This document shows, piece after piece, positions 23,501-34,309 of a stretch of 64,000 nt of DNA. The stretch is from NCBI RefSeq assembly GCF_048544455.1, contig NC_133537.1:17545541-17609540 (forward strand), read 5' to 3'. The position numbers and the translations under genes are program-made. Source of the stretch: Silene latifolia (taxonomy: Eukaryota > Streptophyta > Magnoliopsida > Caryophyllales > Caryophyllaceae). The notes below the pieces were generated by a model. That model ran no database searches. It was not told the origin of the DNA and worked only from the letters and a program-made list of their open reading frames with translations. Each line of letters begins with the position of its first letter. Position 1 is the first letter of the stretch.

Positions 23501-24384
23501 AATTATTTGTACGCATGTTGTTCTCAGTATCATGCATAACAATACAAGTAATGAAAATAAAATACGAGAAACAAAAAGCATCATCGAAAATACGTATCGT
23601 AAAAATTATAAGTTGAACATCAATGACGAAAATTAAAAAATTCAATAACCAAATCGAGTTGCTGTAATTGAATAAAAATTTAAAAGCAACTACAAAGGTG
23701 TAGATCTAGACAAAAAACCTAAAAATCAGGTGAAGGTATGCGATCTAAATATGCGATTTTAATTAAAGGATATGAAATCGGAAATTGATTAAATTGTTTA
23801 AATTATTGAACCGATTCAATCTTGGATTGCTTGAATCATAAATTGCTTGAATTGATTAAACTAATAGAATCACGAATTGCTTGAATTCATAAAATCGACA
23901 TTCTAAGTTGAACATCAATTAAAAAAATTGAAATTCAATAATAAATCGATTTGTTGTAATTAAATAAGAATTTCGAAAGCAAATATAACTAACCTGAAAA
24001 TCGATCGATTGAACATGCGCGATCGAAGGATGCGAAATCAGAGTTTAACTAATCTACTCTGAATTATTGAATCGTAAATTGCAAAAATCGTGGATGAACT
24101 GTGAAACACGTGTGAATGTAAAAATCTTTAAAGTTGCAGCGTTAATGGTTGAGATTAATTTTTTGGAATTGTGAAGGAGATGAATTAATTTGAGAGGAAT
24201 AATGAGATTTAGAGAGATGTGCTTATAGAGAGAGAAAGTAATCTTTAATTATGACGGTAGAAAATGATGATTTGGGGTTTATATAGGTGAGCTAGAATTA
24301 ATCTCAGCCATTCATTAAGAGTAGATCTAATGGATGAGATTAAAATGCTAGACTCATCTAAGATACCTAGACTCACTTGATGCA

Positions 24385-24387
<3 letters not shown>
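20569..24387. mobile_element. Non-autonomous TIR element (about 3.8 kb) between (TA)n arrays
   Basis: The left end carries GAGTCTA-AAG-ATCTTAGATGAGTCTA; the right end, read in reverse, carries GAGTCTA-GGT-ATCTTAGATGAGTCTA, so the inverted repeat is about 45-50 bp. (TA)n arrays lie on both sides, so a target duplication cannot be separated. No credible ORF. The interior is AT-rich with clustered GTTACNGTAAC motifs. Family unassigned; a MULE derivative is possible because the neighbour has the same (TA)n context. Confidence 0.6.
21488..23172. repeat. Clusters of GTTACNGTAAC palindromes and a 50-bp tandem repeat
   Basis: GTTACTGTAA or GTTACAGTAAC units recur at 21488-21570, 22081-22205 and 23130-23172. 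Between 22081 and 22205 a unit of about 50-55 bp (from GATRTTACAGTAACAC to TTGCGTAAAT) is present twice plus a partial third. Confidence 0.8.

Positions 24388-24443
<56 letters not shown>
24388..24443. repeat. (TA)n microsatellite between two elements
   Basis: About 28 TA units. It separates the right TIR of the 3.8-kb element from the left TIR of the 20-kb element. Confidence 0.95.
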
Positions 24444-24446
<3 letters not shown>

Positions 24447-24492
24447 GCGGATCCGGTGAGGTACCTCATTATGGCGAGGCGGCGGTCTCACC
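24444..24492 (+). repeat. Left terminal inverted repeat of the giant MULE-like element
   Basis: Pairs with 44383-44435 with mismatches and small gaps; shared blocks GTGAGG, ACC, AGGCGG and CACC. Confidence 0.55.
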
Positions 24493-25989
24493 AAATTACT
24501 ACCTTGACCGATTTGCATTATACATTGATGGGCTGATTTTGTAATGTTGAATTTGAAAAAACAAGGATGAAAATTAGGGGTCAACAAGAAACTTTTCATT
24601 TGGTCCAAAACACTTTCTCTCTCTAAACTAAACAAAAGCCCAAATACCTTATTCTCTCTAATCTAAACAAAAGGCCCAAATTCTTTCCTTCCAAAACTAA
24701 TGAGCTTTCACGTTATACAAAAACACTCAATTTGGGCGTCGATTTCAAAGAGAGCTAAAATATCATCAAATTTGTGAGACGATTTCATCAAATTAATCAA
24801 ATTCTGACAATCAAAGAGGCGAATTCATCAAATTAATCGATTTCTTAGAAGATTTCGAGGTAATTTCCAGGTAATTGCATATTATTTGATGAAAAATTGA
24901 TTTTCTTAACTTCGTTCATTAATTGATGATATAATGATCAAATTTGAACAAAATCGAACTGTTTTGTAAATTTATAAGGATCAAAACTGAAGTATTTCGT
25001 TAGTTTAGGGTTTGAATTCGATCAAAACTAAGCAATTGAGCAATTTCGGAATTCGCGGTGTAAAATTTGTTGATTTTGTTAATTCATTCATTAATTGATT
25101 ATAATTCATTCATTAATAAGGCTCAAATTGACGTTGCAGCTTTAATTTCAATGGAGATTACGGACATTACAATAATCGGTGATAATCTGCTTCGTTGAAA
25201 CGGGTAATCTCCTTTTTTCGCTATTTTATGAAGTCATTTTTCTTTGTTCTCCGATTTTGTGAATATGTGAGGTTATATTGTGAATCTAAGAAGTTATTTC
25301 GTAAATCTGAGAAGTTATTTCGTTAATGTAGGCTATAATATCCTGAATTTGATCGAAAATAATCAATTTCGCCCTACTTATTATGGTATTACTGCTGATG
25401 TTGCAGGTCTAACTCCTGATACTGCAACGACTCCTGATAATAGTGCTATTACAACAGGTATTCTGTTTTGTCCCTATTTTATGAATTTGAGACGTTTTTT
25501 TGTTCTTGTTTTGTGAATCTGAGAGGTTATTTTGCGAATCTAGGAGCTAATTTTGTGCATCTGAGAGGATATTTTGAAAATATAAACTGTTCTGGTTTTG
25601 TGAATCTGAGAGGTTATTTTGCAAATCTAGGAGCTAATTTTGTGAATCTGAGAGGTTATTTTGTAAATATAGACTATCATTCGGTTTTGTGAATCTGAGA
25701 GGTTATTTTGCGAATCTAGGAGCTAATTTTGCGTATCTATAACATCCTGAAACTTGGATCGTGGCAGAAATTGTTTGACATTGTCTATTTTGTGAATTAG
25801 AGTGCTTATTTTGTGAATATAAGAGCTAAATATAATATTCAGAAAACTTAAAAATCTTGTAATTTTTCATCACATAAAATTTCGCAGGCAACATTCAAAA
25901 ATAAAATAAACTTAAAACAACAACATTCAAAAATAAAATAAACTGAAAAGCTGAAAAATTAAACAAGATATGATATTTGTTTAGTTTAT
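24493..25989 (+). other. Leader region with decayed copies of transposase micro-exons
   Basis: 25140-25203 and 25407-25457 are copies of the exons at 27359-27421 and 27605-27655. The first copy is 64 bp, one base longer than the 63-bp exon, and hits a stop (TGA) soon after its ATG, so it cannot serve the transposase. Splice-like GAG|GTAATT occurs near 24857. 25470-25740 is a run of 21-bp repeats; its ORFs (VNLRGYF-type repeats) are products of the repeat. Confidence 0.6.
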
Positions 25990-26482
25990 CAATCACCCCT
26001 ATTTGTTCGAGGCAATGCACATAGAGCAATATTGATATAGCTATAGGTGCAGCGTTCATCTGCATCAGCGAGTGATCTTCCTGCATGTTTAAATGGATAT
26101 GGGACTCTTCTACATACTGGAGTGTAGCTAAAATATTGTGAATCAAGCCTTGATGCTACCCATAGAAAGGGCCCCTGAACTCGGGAATAGGTAGCCAGCC
26201 ATTCAGATCTAGTACGCCCAAATTGCTCGAACTTCTCCTGCAACTTAAAAGCCTGTTTTGCATACCATTGTCATTTGTGCCAAATTGAATTAGTACTAAT
26301 CCCACAAAATGACAAGTCTCCTCGAGATAACAGGCACCAAAGACTCTATCTCATAACCTTGGCTCATTAAACAATCAGCCAATTTAGAGAGGTCGCGACA
26401 AACATACTTCCCTTTTTGATTCATATAACCTGGAACATTCGCCAAAACACAAGTATAGGGAAATACAAATAAATGAGACATT
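25990..26482 (-). pseudogene. XS-domain-like pseudogene (SGS3/IDN2/FDM-like), broken
   Basis: Minus-strand fragments in three frames line up as one decayed XS-like domain. First CVLANVPGYMNQKGKYV and LSKLADCLMSQGYEIESLVP (about 26440-26330), then VLIQFGTNDNGM (about 26290-26255), then LQEKFEQFGRTRSEWL and QGPFLWVASRLDS (about 26245-26130). At least two frameshifts separate them. The order hydrophobic strand, L-x-x-x-G region, FG strand, helix with W, then LWVA matches XS domains. Similar in plan to the intact ORF at 32265-32876, so probably a second, dead copy of the same gene. It sits between the duplicated micro-exons. Confidence 0.5.
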
Positions 26483-26499
26483 GTGTGCAATAGGGATTT

Positions 26500-27338
26500 T
26501 TGAAATGTTTTACAGAAGAGAGAAGAGTGGTTATTGGGATATACTATTATGTTTTAGAAATTAGAAATTTATAGGCTGGTATTTGCACAAACAATCAACA
26601 TTGCTCTGTTCGCATTACCCATATATTAAATTTTTTGATTGAATGCTTTCTGATTGTTCAATGTCCTTTTCTTGGGAATGGAAGTGTTTTTAACAAATCA
26701 ACAAAATATCTAGATACATACAACCTGACCTTTTCTTAAAAGTGAATTCATAATCTTCACCAATTTTTTTTTTTAATTATTTGAACTAATAATCTGATAC
26801 TTTATTTAGTGAATCTCGGATTTTATTTGGTGAATCTCAGCCTATAGTTAGTGAATCTTGGGCCTTATTTTCTGAATCTCTGTTGTTAAACGCATTCTTC
26901 GATGCAATTTATTTATTTCTTATAGTTAGTGAATCTTGGACCCTAGTTTGTGAATCTTGGACCCTAGTTTGTGAACCTCGGACCTAGTTTGTGAATCTTG
27001 GGCCTTATTTTCTGAATCTTGGGCCTTATTTTCTGAATCTCAGCCTATAGTTAGTGAATCTTGGACCCTAGTTTGTGAAACTAGAAGGTTATTTTGTGAA
27101 ACTTAAATAACTAATATATACAACCTGGGTAAGATTAAAACTAAATAAGATGACAAATTCTGAAAAGTTTGCACAAGTCCGCACCATTGAATGCTTTAAT
27201 TGTCTTGTATCAGTAATATTGCATGCTTTCTTATCTATGGTTGTCCTTGTATTCATACTTATTATGGTGTTCCTACTATTTTGTTAATTTGAAACATTAT
27301 TATCGTGAAACTGTATTTGTTAATATAAGAGCTAATAA
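26500..27338 (+). other. Spacer with 21-bp repeats
   Basis: About 26800-27100 is a run of GTGAATCTYGG-type 21-bp units on the plus strand. No gene recognised. Confidence 0.7.
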
Positions 27339-27369
27339 GGCTCAAATTGACGTTGCAGCTTCAATTTCA

Positions 27370-30300
27370 ATGGAGATTACAGACATTACAGTAACTGGTG
27401 ATAATATTGCTGTTGAAACAGGTAATCTCCTTTTTTTTCGCTATTATCCTGATTTTGTGAATATGTGAGGCTATTTTGTGAATATAAGAGTGAATTTTGT
27501 AAATCTGATAAGTTATTTCGTGAATGTATGCTATAATATCCTGAATTTGATCAAAATTTATCAATTTCGTCCTACTTATTATAGTGTTCCTGCTAATGTT
27601 GCAGGTCTAACTCCTGATACTACAGCGACTCCTGATAAGAGTGCTAGTGCAACAGGTATTCTGTTTTGTCCCTATTTTATGAATTTGAGACGTTATTTTG
27701 GTCTGGTTTTGTGAATCTGAGAAGTTTATTTGCGAATCTAGGAGCTAATTTTGTGCATCTGAGAGGTTATTTTGAAAAATATAGACTAATATCCCGAAAC
27801 TTGGTTTGTGACAGAGGAACTTAGATGCTAATTTTGTGAAACTTGAGTTGTGAATCTCCTATGTTGCTCTTTTTGGCAAAACTTACTAATTGAACCGAAG
27901 AAACATCAATCTTTTATGAATTTGAGATGTTATTTTTTTGAGATTGTTTTGCTATTCTCCTTACTTTGTGAATCAGATAGCTTATTTTGTGAATATAAGA
28001 GCAAATTATGTGAATTTCATAGGTTATTTAGTGAATATAGACTATAAGATTATGAAGCTTGGTTTGTGGCAGAGATTGTTTAACATTGTCTATTTTGTGA
28101 ATCTAGTAGGTTATCGATTGAAATATAGACTATAAGATCCTGAAATTTGGTTTGTGGCATAGATTATGAACCTTATATGCTAATATTGTGGAACTTTATT
28201 TGTTAATCTCCTATCTTGCACTTTTGGCTTATTTTGTGAATCTACAATTTTCAGTTGTTGATTCCAATGTTAATTGCGGTGAAGCTTCTACCTCTACTGT
28301 GTTAACAAGCCCTACAGTACCAACTATTTCCACACCTACTACTCTTATAACTTACACACCGAGTGGCAGCCAACAATGGATAAATAGGATTGATGAAAAG
28401 TTTACACCAGCGATTGGGAAAACATTTATTGACTTAGACTCAGCGATGCTGTTTTATGAAACGTACGCCGTTGCTTGTGGGTTTAAATCAAGGAAATCTT
28501 CAAGCAAAAGGTTTCGTGATGATATTATCAGAACAAAGTGCATGGTTTGCAATCGGGAAGGCTGTAATAAGAAGAAAAGACGACCTGCCCTAACTGGTGT
28601 TGCAGAAAAGGCGGATGAATCCGTTGCATCAGAAATAACAGAAATAGGTAGTACAAAGAGCAAACCGAACAAACCAACTGCTAAACGTAGGGTGAAAAAA
28701 GGCGGAGGAGAGGCAGAGAGTTCCAACAAAGGGTCAACCACAAGAATAACAAAGATTAGAAGGTGGGGCTGTCCAGCAATGATAAAGTTCAAGTTCCATG
28801 AGAACAAGTACATGGTTGACGTGTTTATTGAGGGTCACAATCACCCGCTTGATGTTGTGAAAAATAAGGAATTTGAGAAACTTGCTGAAAATATCAATGA
28901 ATTTCATATGCAAATGATTGTCAGCAATTCAAAAGCAAATGTTGGTCCTAGCTTAACACACCAACTATGCACTCAACAATTGGGTGGTTTTCAAAATGTC
29001 GGGGCAACAGTCAAGCAATTCAAAAATTTTCAGAGGGAAATGAAGTGTCTAATGAACAGTCATGATGGGGAAATGTTCAAATCACGCTTAGACACCCTAG
29101 CTGAAACAAAAGGGCTCCACTTTGTTTATGAAAAAGATTCCAAGAATGCATTGACAAGGATTTTTCGGACCAATTGTGACATGCAAAGAGCGTATGCTCT
29201 GTTTGGGGATGGAGTTTCATACGACCCAACTTATGGTACAAACAAGTACAACATGACGTTCACGCCTTTCACGGGCATTGACCATCATAAAAGGTCAATC
29301 ACATTTGCATGTGCGCTTATAGAACATGAAAACGATGAGTCATTCATGTGGGTATTTGACCAGTTTCTGGCAGCTATGGGTGGGAAAGAGCCCAACTACA
29401 TAATCACTGACGAAGACCCAGGAATAATTAAAGCGAGTTCAGGTATGTTTTGAAATTTGCAAATCGTACCTATTAACTTGTGAAACTTCATATTAAATTG
29501 TGAATCCTACATTTGTTTTGTTGATTCTAGTTGGCCTTTGGAAAATATGATGGTTGTAATAATTTGTTTGGTTTTTTGTTTATGTGAATCGTAGTGCTTA
29601 TTATGCGAAACTAGATCATGAATTTGTGAAACTGGGGTAAAAATATGTTTCACGTACTTATATCGCGAATAAGGCACAACATTTATATAGTCTGAATCCG
29701 AGGTTAAGACATGAGATTCACAAAATAACCCCCAGATTTACAAAATAAGCTATAGGATTCACAAAATAAGCTATATGATGTATAGTCCGAATCTGAGGAT
29801 AAGACTTGAGATTTACATAATAGTGCATCGTATGACTTTGTTATGTGAAACTGCGTGAATTTAGTTATTATAAAATGATGGTGACGGTCGACAATTTGAT
29901 TTTGTTCATTGCAGCTAAGTTCAAAACAGCGAAACATCGGTTTTGCATGTGGCACATCATGAAGAAAATAACCGACAAGGTTGGGAGTAAAATTTGTAGA
30001 GATACCGACTTTTTAACCCGTCGACGAACGGTGTTGTATGGGACGATGACCTGGAGCCCGAGGAATTTGAAGAGAAGTGGCTTAAAGTCATGAACGATTT
30101 CTCCTTGGAAGACAATACGTGGTTGAATGGGAAGTTCGCTGATAGACACACATGGATACCCGCTTATTTCAGAAATGTGCCAATGGGCGGTTTACTACGA
30201 ACTACACAAAGGTCAGAGAGTGCTAATAGTTTCTTTAAGCGGTTTGAAAACAAATACGGGACATTAACCGAGTTCTTGGTGCGCTATGAAAGCGCCATCG

Positions 30301-31538
30301 ACCACCAAATGCACTGTCAAGCTCCGTGAAGAGGAGAATGCGAATTCAATCCCTGAAACACTGTATGGGTCAAAATGGGAGACACAAGCAGTGAGAAGCT
30401 ATACCCATGCGATGTTATATGAGTTCCAAAACCAGGTGAAGCTTTCAATAAATACCTGCAGTTTGGTTGGATACACTCCTTGAGATCTGTGACGAACTTT
30501 GAAGTGTCGTTAGTTGAGGATGCAAAGAAAGGACTAAAATTTGGTTGAGTGCGGTAGAAGCACGAATGATGTAAGGTGCACATGTAAACTGTTTGAAAGG
30601 AGAGGTATTTTATGCAGTCACATCATTTGGATTTGTTCGGGTAAGTTTAAGGACATACCTGATAAATATATTTTGCAAAGGTGGAGCAAGAATGCACTCA
30701 AAAGTGACGTTTATGATTGGAATGGGAATCTGTTAGAGAAATACAACAATACCAGTACAAAACAGATTGGAATGTCTGTGGTGTGGTCTCGAGATTGATT
30801 AATCTGTTGGTATGCTCAAAAGGAAAGAAGAGTCGGATGTGAGAGAGTTTGCCAAGTTAATCAAGGAATTCAGGACAAAACTAGAGGGAAACACTCAACC
30901 GTTGACAAAACAACAACAGATTGAGCTTCTCTTGGGCTGCAAGGTTCGGAAGAAACCAACATCTTACCGCCTAATGTGTCTAGGAACAAAGGTTGTGGTA
31001 AACGGTTGGTGAGCAAGAAAAATAAGGCAATCAAGAAGGCGGAAAAAGCAAAAAGGTTTGTGTGCTTGTAAGCGCAAGGGCAACCACGACAAAAGGAATT
31101 GTCCATATGATTTTGCAGACCTTCCTCCAGTGAATCAGGTTTGTATTCATCTACGCAACTACATTTGATATTAATCAAGTATTTCATTTATCTGTTTATC
31201 TTACTTTGAGAATCCCAGAGGTTGCTTTGTGAATCCCAGGTCTTAATTTGTGAATCCTGGGACTTGTTATGTGAATCACATATCTTTATTTGTGAATCAC
31301 AGAAATGAGACTGATTGTATGTAGTAACCTGATATAATTCCCCACTTTGTAACATAAATGACAACAGTTGCCTTATATGAATGTGATTCACGTCGTGTCA
31401 CCCAATTTTGCATGATCCTCACTTTTATTATTGTACATCTAATGTTTGTAAACATCTTCTAATTCAGCTCTGTCTTTTACGTAGGGAGAGCTAGCGGACG
31501 AAGAAGTAGAAGAGGAAGGGGATGAGGATGAAGAATGA
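27370..31538 (+). pseudogene. FAR1-type MULE transposase, multi-exon, broken
   Basis: Exon 27359-27421 holds the likely ATG (27370); micro-exon 27605-27655 (51 bp) and main exon 28255-29442 follow in consistent phase with CAG|GT donors and TTGCAG/TTTCAG acceptors. The main exon encodes a FAR1-type finger (TKCMVC ... GCPAMIKF ... HNHPL) and the first DDE acidic residue (SYDPTYGT) and second (IITDEDP). Intron 29443-29914 (CAG|GTATGT, TTGCAG|CT) precedes RFCMWHIMKK and the RSESANSFF glutamate. A SWIM finger (CTCKLF...ILCSH, 30571-30624), a basic segment and a knuckle-like CKRKGNHDKRNCP (about 31070-31110) follow; intron 31139-31484; acidic C-terminus ending at 31538. Frameshifts near 30022, 30320, 30460 and 30950 and a stop near 30545 make it dead. 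Role: would bind terminal repeats and catalyse cut-and-paste transposition in the nucleus. Confidence 0.85.
29443..29914 (+). other. Intron in the transposase gene
   Basis: 472 bp, CAG|GTATGT to TTGCAG|CT. Joining restores the expected frame between the IITDEDP and RFCMWH blocks. The intron contains 21-bp-type GTGAA units and stops in all frames. Confidence 0.75.
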
Positions 31539-32264
31539 AGGAAAGAGTCTTCTTTCCTTGAGAAATAGATATGATGATTGAAGAAGACACTGACAATTTT
31601 GAAAGGAGCAGTCTTTTAGTTTGGCAACATATTTATTTGTTTATCTTATTTTTGTGAATACGAGAGATTCTTTTGTGAATGTAAGAGGTTTTTTTATGAA
31701 TCTTAAATCTTAATATGTACAAAAAAGACTGGAAATCTTATTTTTGGCATTAAACCAATTCTCAAGCGCTCTTTCTTATTTCTTTACCCACCTGAAACAA
31801 TTAGACACCCTCCCTGCCTCCCACCACAAACACTGATCTTTGATCGCCTCCCACCACTACCACCGCTAGCCGTCACTTCCACCGTCTATCGCCACTCCCA
31901 CCGCCTATTCTACCACCAATATTTTCGTCGATGACCCTTCCTACGAACGAATTTCATTGTATTATAGCAAGAAGGTTAGATTCAATTCAAATCTTATTTT
32001 AATCTTTTAATCACATTTATTACCTTCAAACAAGATAGGGACTCTAAATAGAAAATGCCTAAGTACATCTTCTATTCTGTAAGTGCCTCATATTACCTTT
32101 TCGGATTGTTTTGAAATCCGCAACTCGTCATGACCTTTTTCTAATTGAATACATAGGATATGAATACATAGAATAAAAGTAAAATGATCATTATCACCTT
32201 CAACCCAATCACCATCTTTGAAGTTAATAAAATATAACCAACATTATAAAAAGTACAGTACAAA
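31539..32264. other. Spacer between convergent genes
   Basis: No gene recognised. 31620-31720 has GTGAATRYGAGAG repeats; 31790-31930 is a CCACC-rich pyrimidine stretch. Confidence 0.6.
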
Positions 32265-32876
32265 TTAATAATCCGGAAAGTAGTTGCGGATTTCAAAACG
32301 AATATCACTGAAAACATCATTATCACCTTCAACCCAATCCACCGGGTCGTTCTCCCATGCAAGCGGAATTGTCCCGAACTCAAAAGAAGGCCCCTTCGCA
32401 TACAAATATGCGACCAGTCCCAAATCATCTCTATTAACAACCCATAAATATGGTCCTGACGGAGGTTTAACGTTTTCAAACCACCACCTCGAAGCTTCAT
32501 TATTAGAAAAAGCGCGCTCCAGTTTGCGCGCTTGAAGGAAGCAATTGCGCTCATCTCCCCCTCCAAACTCGATCATTGCATGTCCCTTGAACGACCCATT
32601 GTCAGTAATAGCCGGGTGGATAGCTTGAACTAAATTTAATCCAGCACCCCGAATAATTTCTACTAATCTGTCAAGATCATATGAGAGAGTTTCATTTCCA
32701 AACCTATCTCTTGTGCTTGGCAAATTATAAAGAATGCACATCACAGGTTTGACGTACGATATTTCGGAATGGCGTCCGAAACTTTCTACTGAATCAAAGG
32801 ATGCATCAGATTCATAGCCATCAGATTCATAGCCATCAGATTCATACGATGCATCAGATGAATTATTAGAAGACAT
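32265..32876 (-). CDS. XS-domain-like protein (SGS3/IDN2/FDM-like), 203 aa, intact ORF
   Basis: ATG at 32876, no in-frame stop until 32265. Residues 1-40 are serine/acid-rich with three SDGYE-type repeats. Residues 45-155 follow the XS-domain plan: MCILYNLPST strand, DLDRLVEIIRGAGLNLVQAIHP (helix then strand), GSFKGHAMIEF (matching the G-x-G-x-x-V-x-F strand), LQARKLERAF helix, RWWF, then GPYLWVVNRDD, the place of the YGWxAxxxD motif. The C-terminus is acidic (to residue 203) with no coiled coil or zinc finger, so it is shorter than SGS3 or IDN2/FDM. XS domains bind double-stranded RNA with 5' overhangs in RNA-silencing proteins; that it does so here is inference. A TATA-like CTATTTATTT lies about 90 bases upstream. 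Recognition is by eye; a profile search is the decisive test. Confidence 0.6.
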   Translation of the reverse strand: MSSNNSSDASYESDGYESDGYESDASFDSVESFGRHSEISYVKPVMCILYNLPSTRDRFGNETLSYDLDRLVEIIRGAGLNLVQAIHPAITDNGSFKGHAMIEFGGGDERNCFLQARKLERAFSNNEASRWWFENVKPPSGPYLWVVNRDDLGLVAYLYAKGPSFEFGTIPLAWENDPVDWVEGDNDVFSDIRFEIRNYFPDY

Positions 32877-33311
32877 AATGGTTTTAGAGGGAATTCACTA
32901 TGGATTAAGTTTGAAGTTTCGGGTATGGAGGGTTTTAGACGGGTATGGAGGGTTAAATAAATAGATGTGAAACAAAGAGATGTGAGTAACTAAAGAGAAT
33001 GAAACAAAGAGATGTGAAACAAAACCTATTTATATAGAAACAAACCGATTGATGAAACAAAGAGATGCATCAGATGCAATGGATAGAGTTGAAATGTGTT
33101 TGGTGTAAAACGTTTTAAATAAAGAGAATGAATGAATGTTTTGTGTGAAACGTTGTAAATAACAACATTCATGGCACTTGCCACGATGTGTAGAAATGTC
33201 TAGAAATGTGTATGTGTGGTAAATAATTAACACAGATGAAATGTTTAGAAATATGTAAATGACGGTTTAATCCAAAAAGAATTGAAACTCATTCTTCGTT
33301 TAATCCCAGGT

Positions 33312-33530
33312 CTTAATTTGTGAATCCTGGGTCTTGTTATGTGAATCACATATCTTTATTTGTGAATCACATATCTTTATTTGTGAATCACATATCTTGT
33401 TATGTGAATCACATATCTTGTTATGTGAATCACATATCTTTATTTGTGAATCACATATCTTGTTATGTGAATCACATATCTTGTTATGTGAATCACATAT
33501 CTTTATTTGTGAATCACAGATGAAACGTTG
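33312..33530 (+). repeat. Perfect 21-bp tandem array
   Basis: Ten units of GTGAATCACATATCTT plus either TATTT or GTTAT, alternating. 21 bp equals seven codons, so two frames stay open (VNHISLF/VNHISCY and CESHIFI); these ORFs are by-products. It is the most regular piece of the 21-bp repeat network of this element. Confidence 0.95.
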
Positions 33531-34300
33531 TTTATCTTATTTTTGTGAATCTGAGAGATTCTTTTGTGAATGTAAGAGGTTTTTTTATGAATCTTAAATC
33601 TTAATATGTACAAAAGACCTGAAAATCTTATTTGTTGGTATTAATTTGTGAATTCTGGGTCTAATTTTCGCGATTATTAGGAAGATTCGTAATCTTATTA
33701 GAAAGGAACGGTCAACTGGCTAAACGGTCTTATTTTGTGAACGACACAATTTAAATATTATTTCATGAATCTTACCGTGTGAATGACAATATATAAATCC
33801 GAGGTCTAATATTGTGAATCGACTTGTTTTGTGAATCCATCTTTTGTGAATATCGTCTTTTTTTTTTTTAATCTCAGACATTCTTATTCTTTTGTAAATC
33901 TCAGGTCTCATTTTATCGACTTGTTTTGTGAATCCATCTTTTTGTGAATATCGTCCTTTTTTTTTTGAATCTCAGACATTCTTTTGTGAATCTCAGGTCT
34001 AATTTTGCGAATCAGACGCTTTATAAATCATCCACGTTAAATTTCCCTGCTTATACCATATTCACTAATACTTGATTGTATCCACCACAAGTTAAATCTC
34101 CCTGCTTATACCATATTCACTAATAACATTCTGTTGTGAATCTCAAGTCTCATTTTGTCGACTTGATTGCATACACTGAAGAACGATCTCCCTGCTTCAC
34201 ATCATATCACCACCATAGACAAGCACATCTTGCTACTTATACTCCTATATCAGAAAACACATAAAATATTTCAAAATATATACACGGACAAGCATGGCTC
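33531..34300 (+). other. Spacer with plus-strand 21-bp repeats, last of the left half
   Basis: TTTTGTGAATC units continue to about 34145; a 100-bp segment with GACTTGTTTTGTGAATCC is present twice (about 33818 and 33915). No gene recognised. Confidence 0.65.
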
Positions 34301-34309
34301 GCTAATATT

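Noticed and set aside
33320..33597. ORFs of VNHISLF or CESHIFI repeats as possible repeat proteins
   Set aside because: They follow automatically from a 21-bp (seven-codon) tandem DNA repeat; two frames are open at once and the units are non-genic elsewhere.
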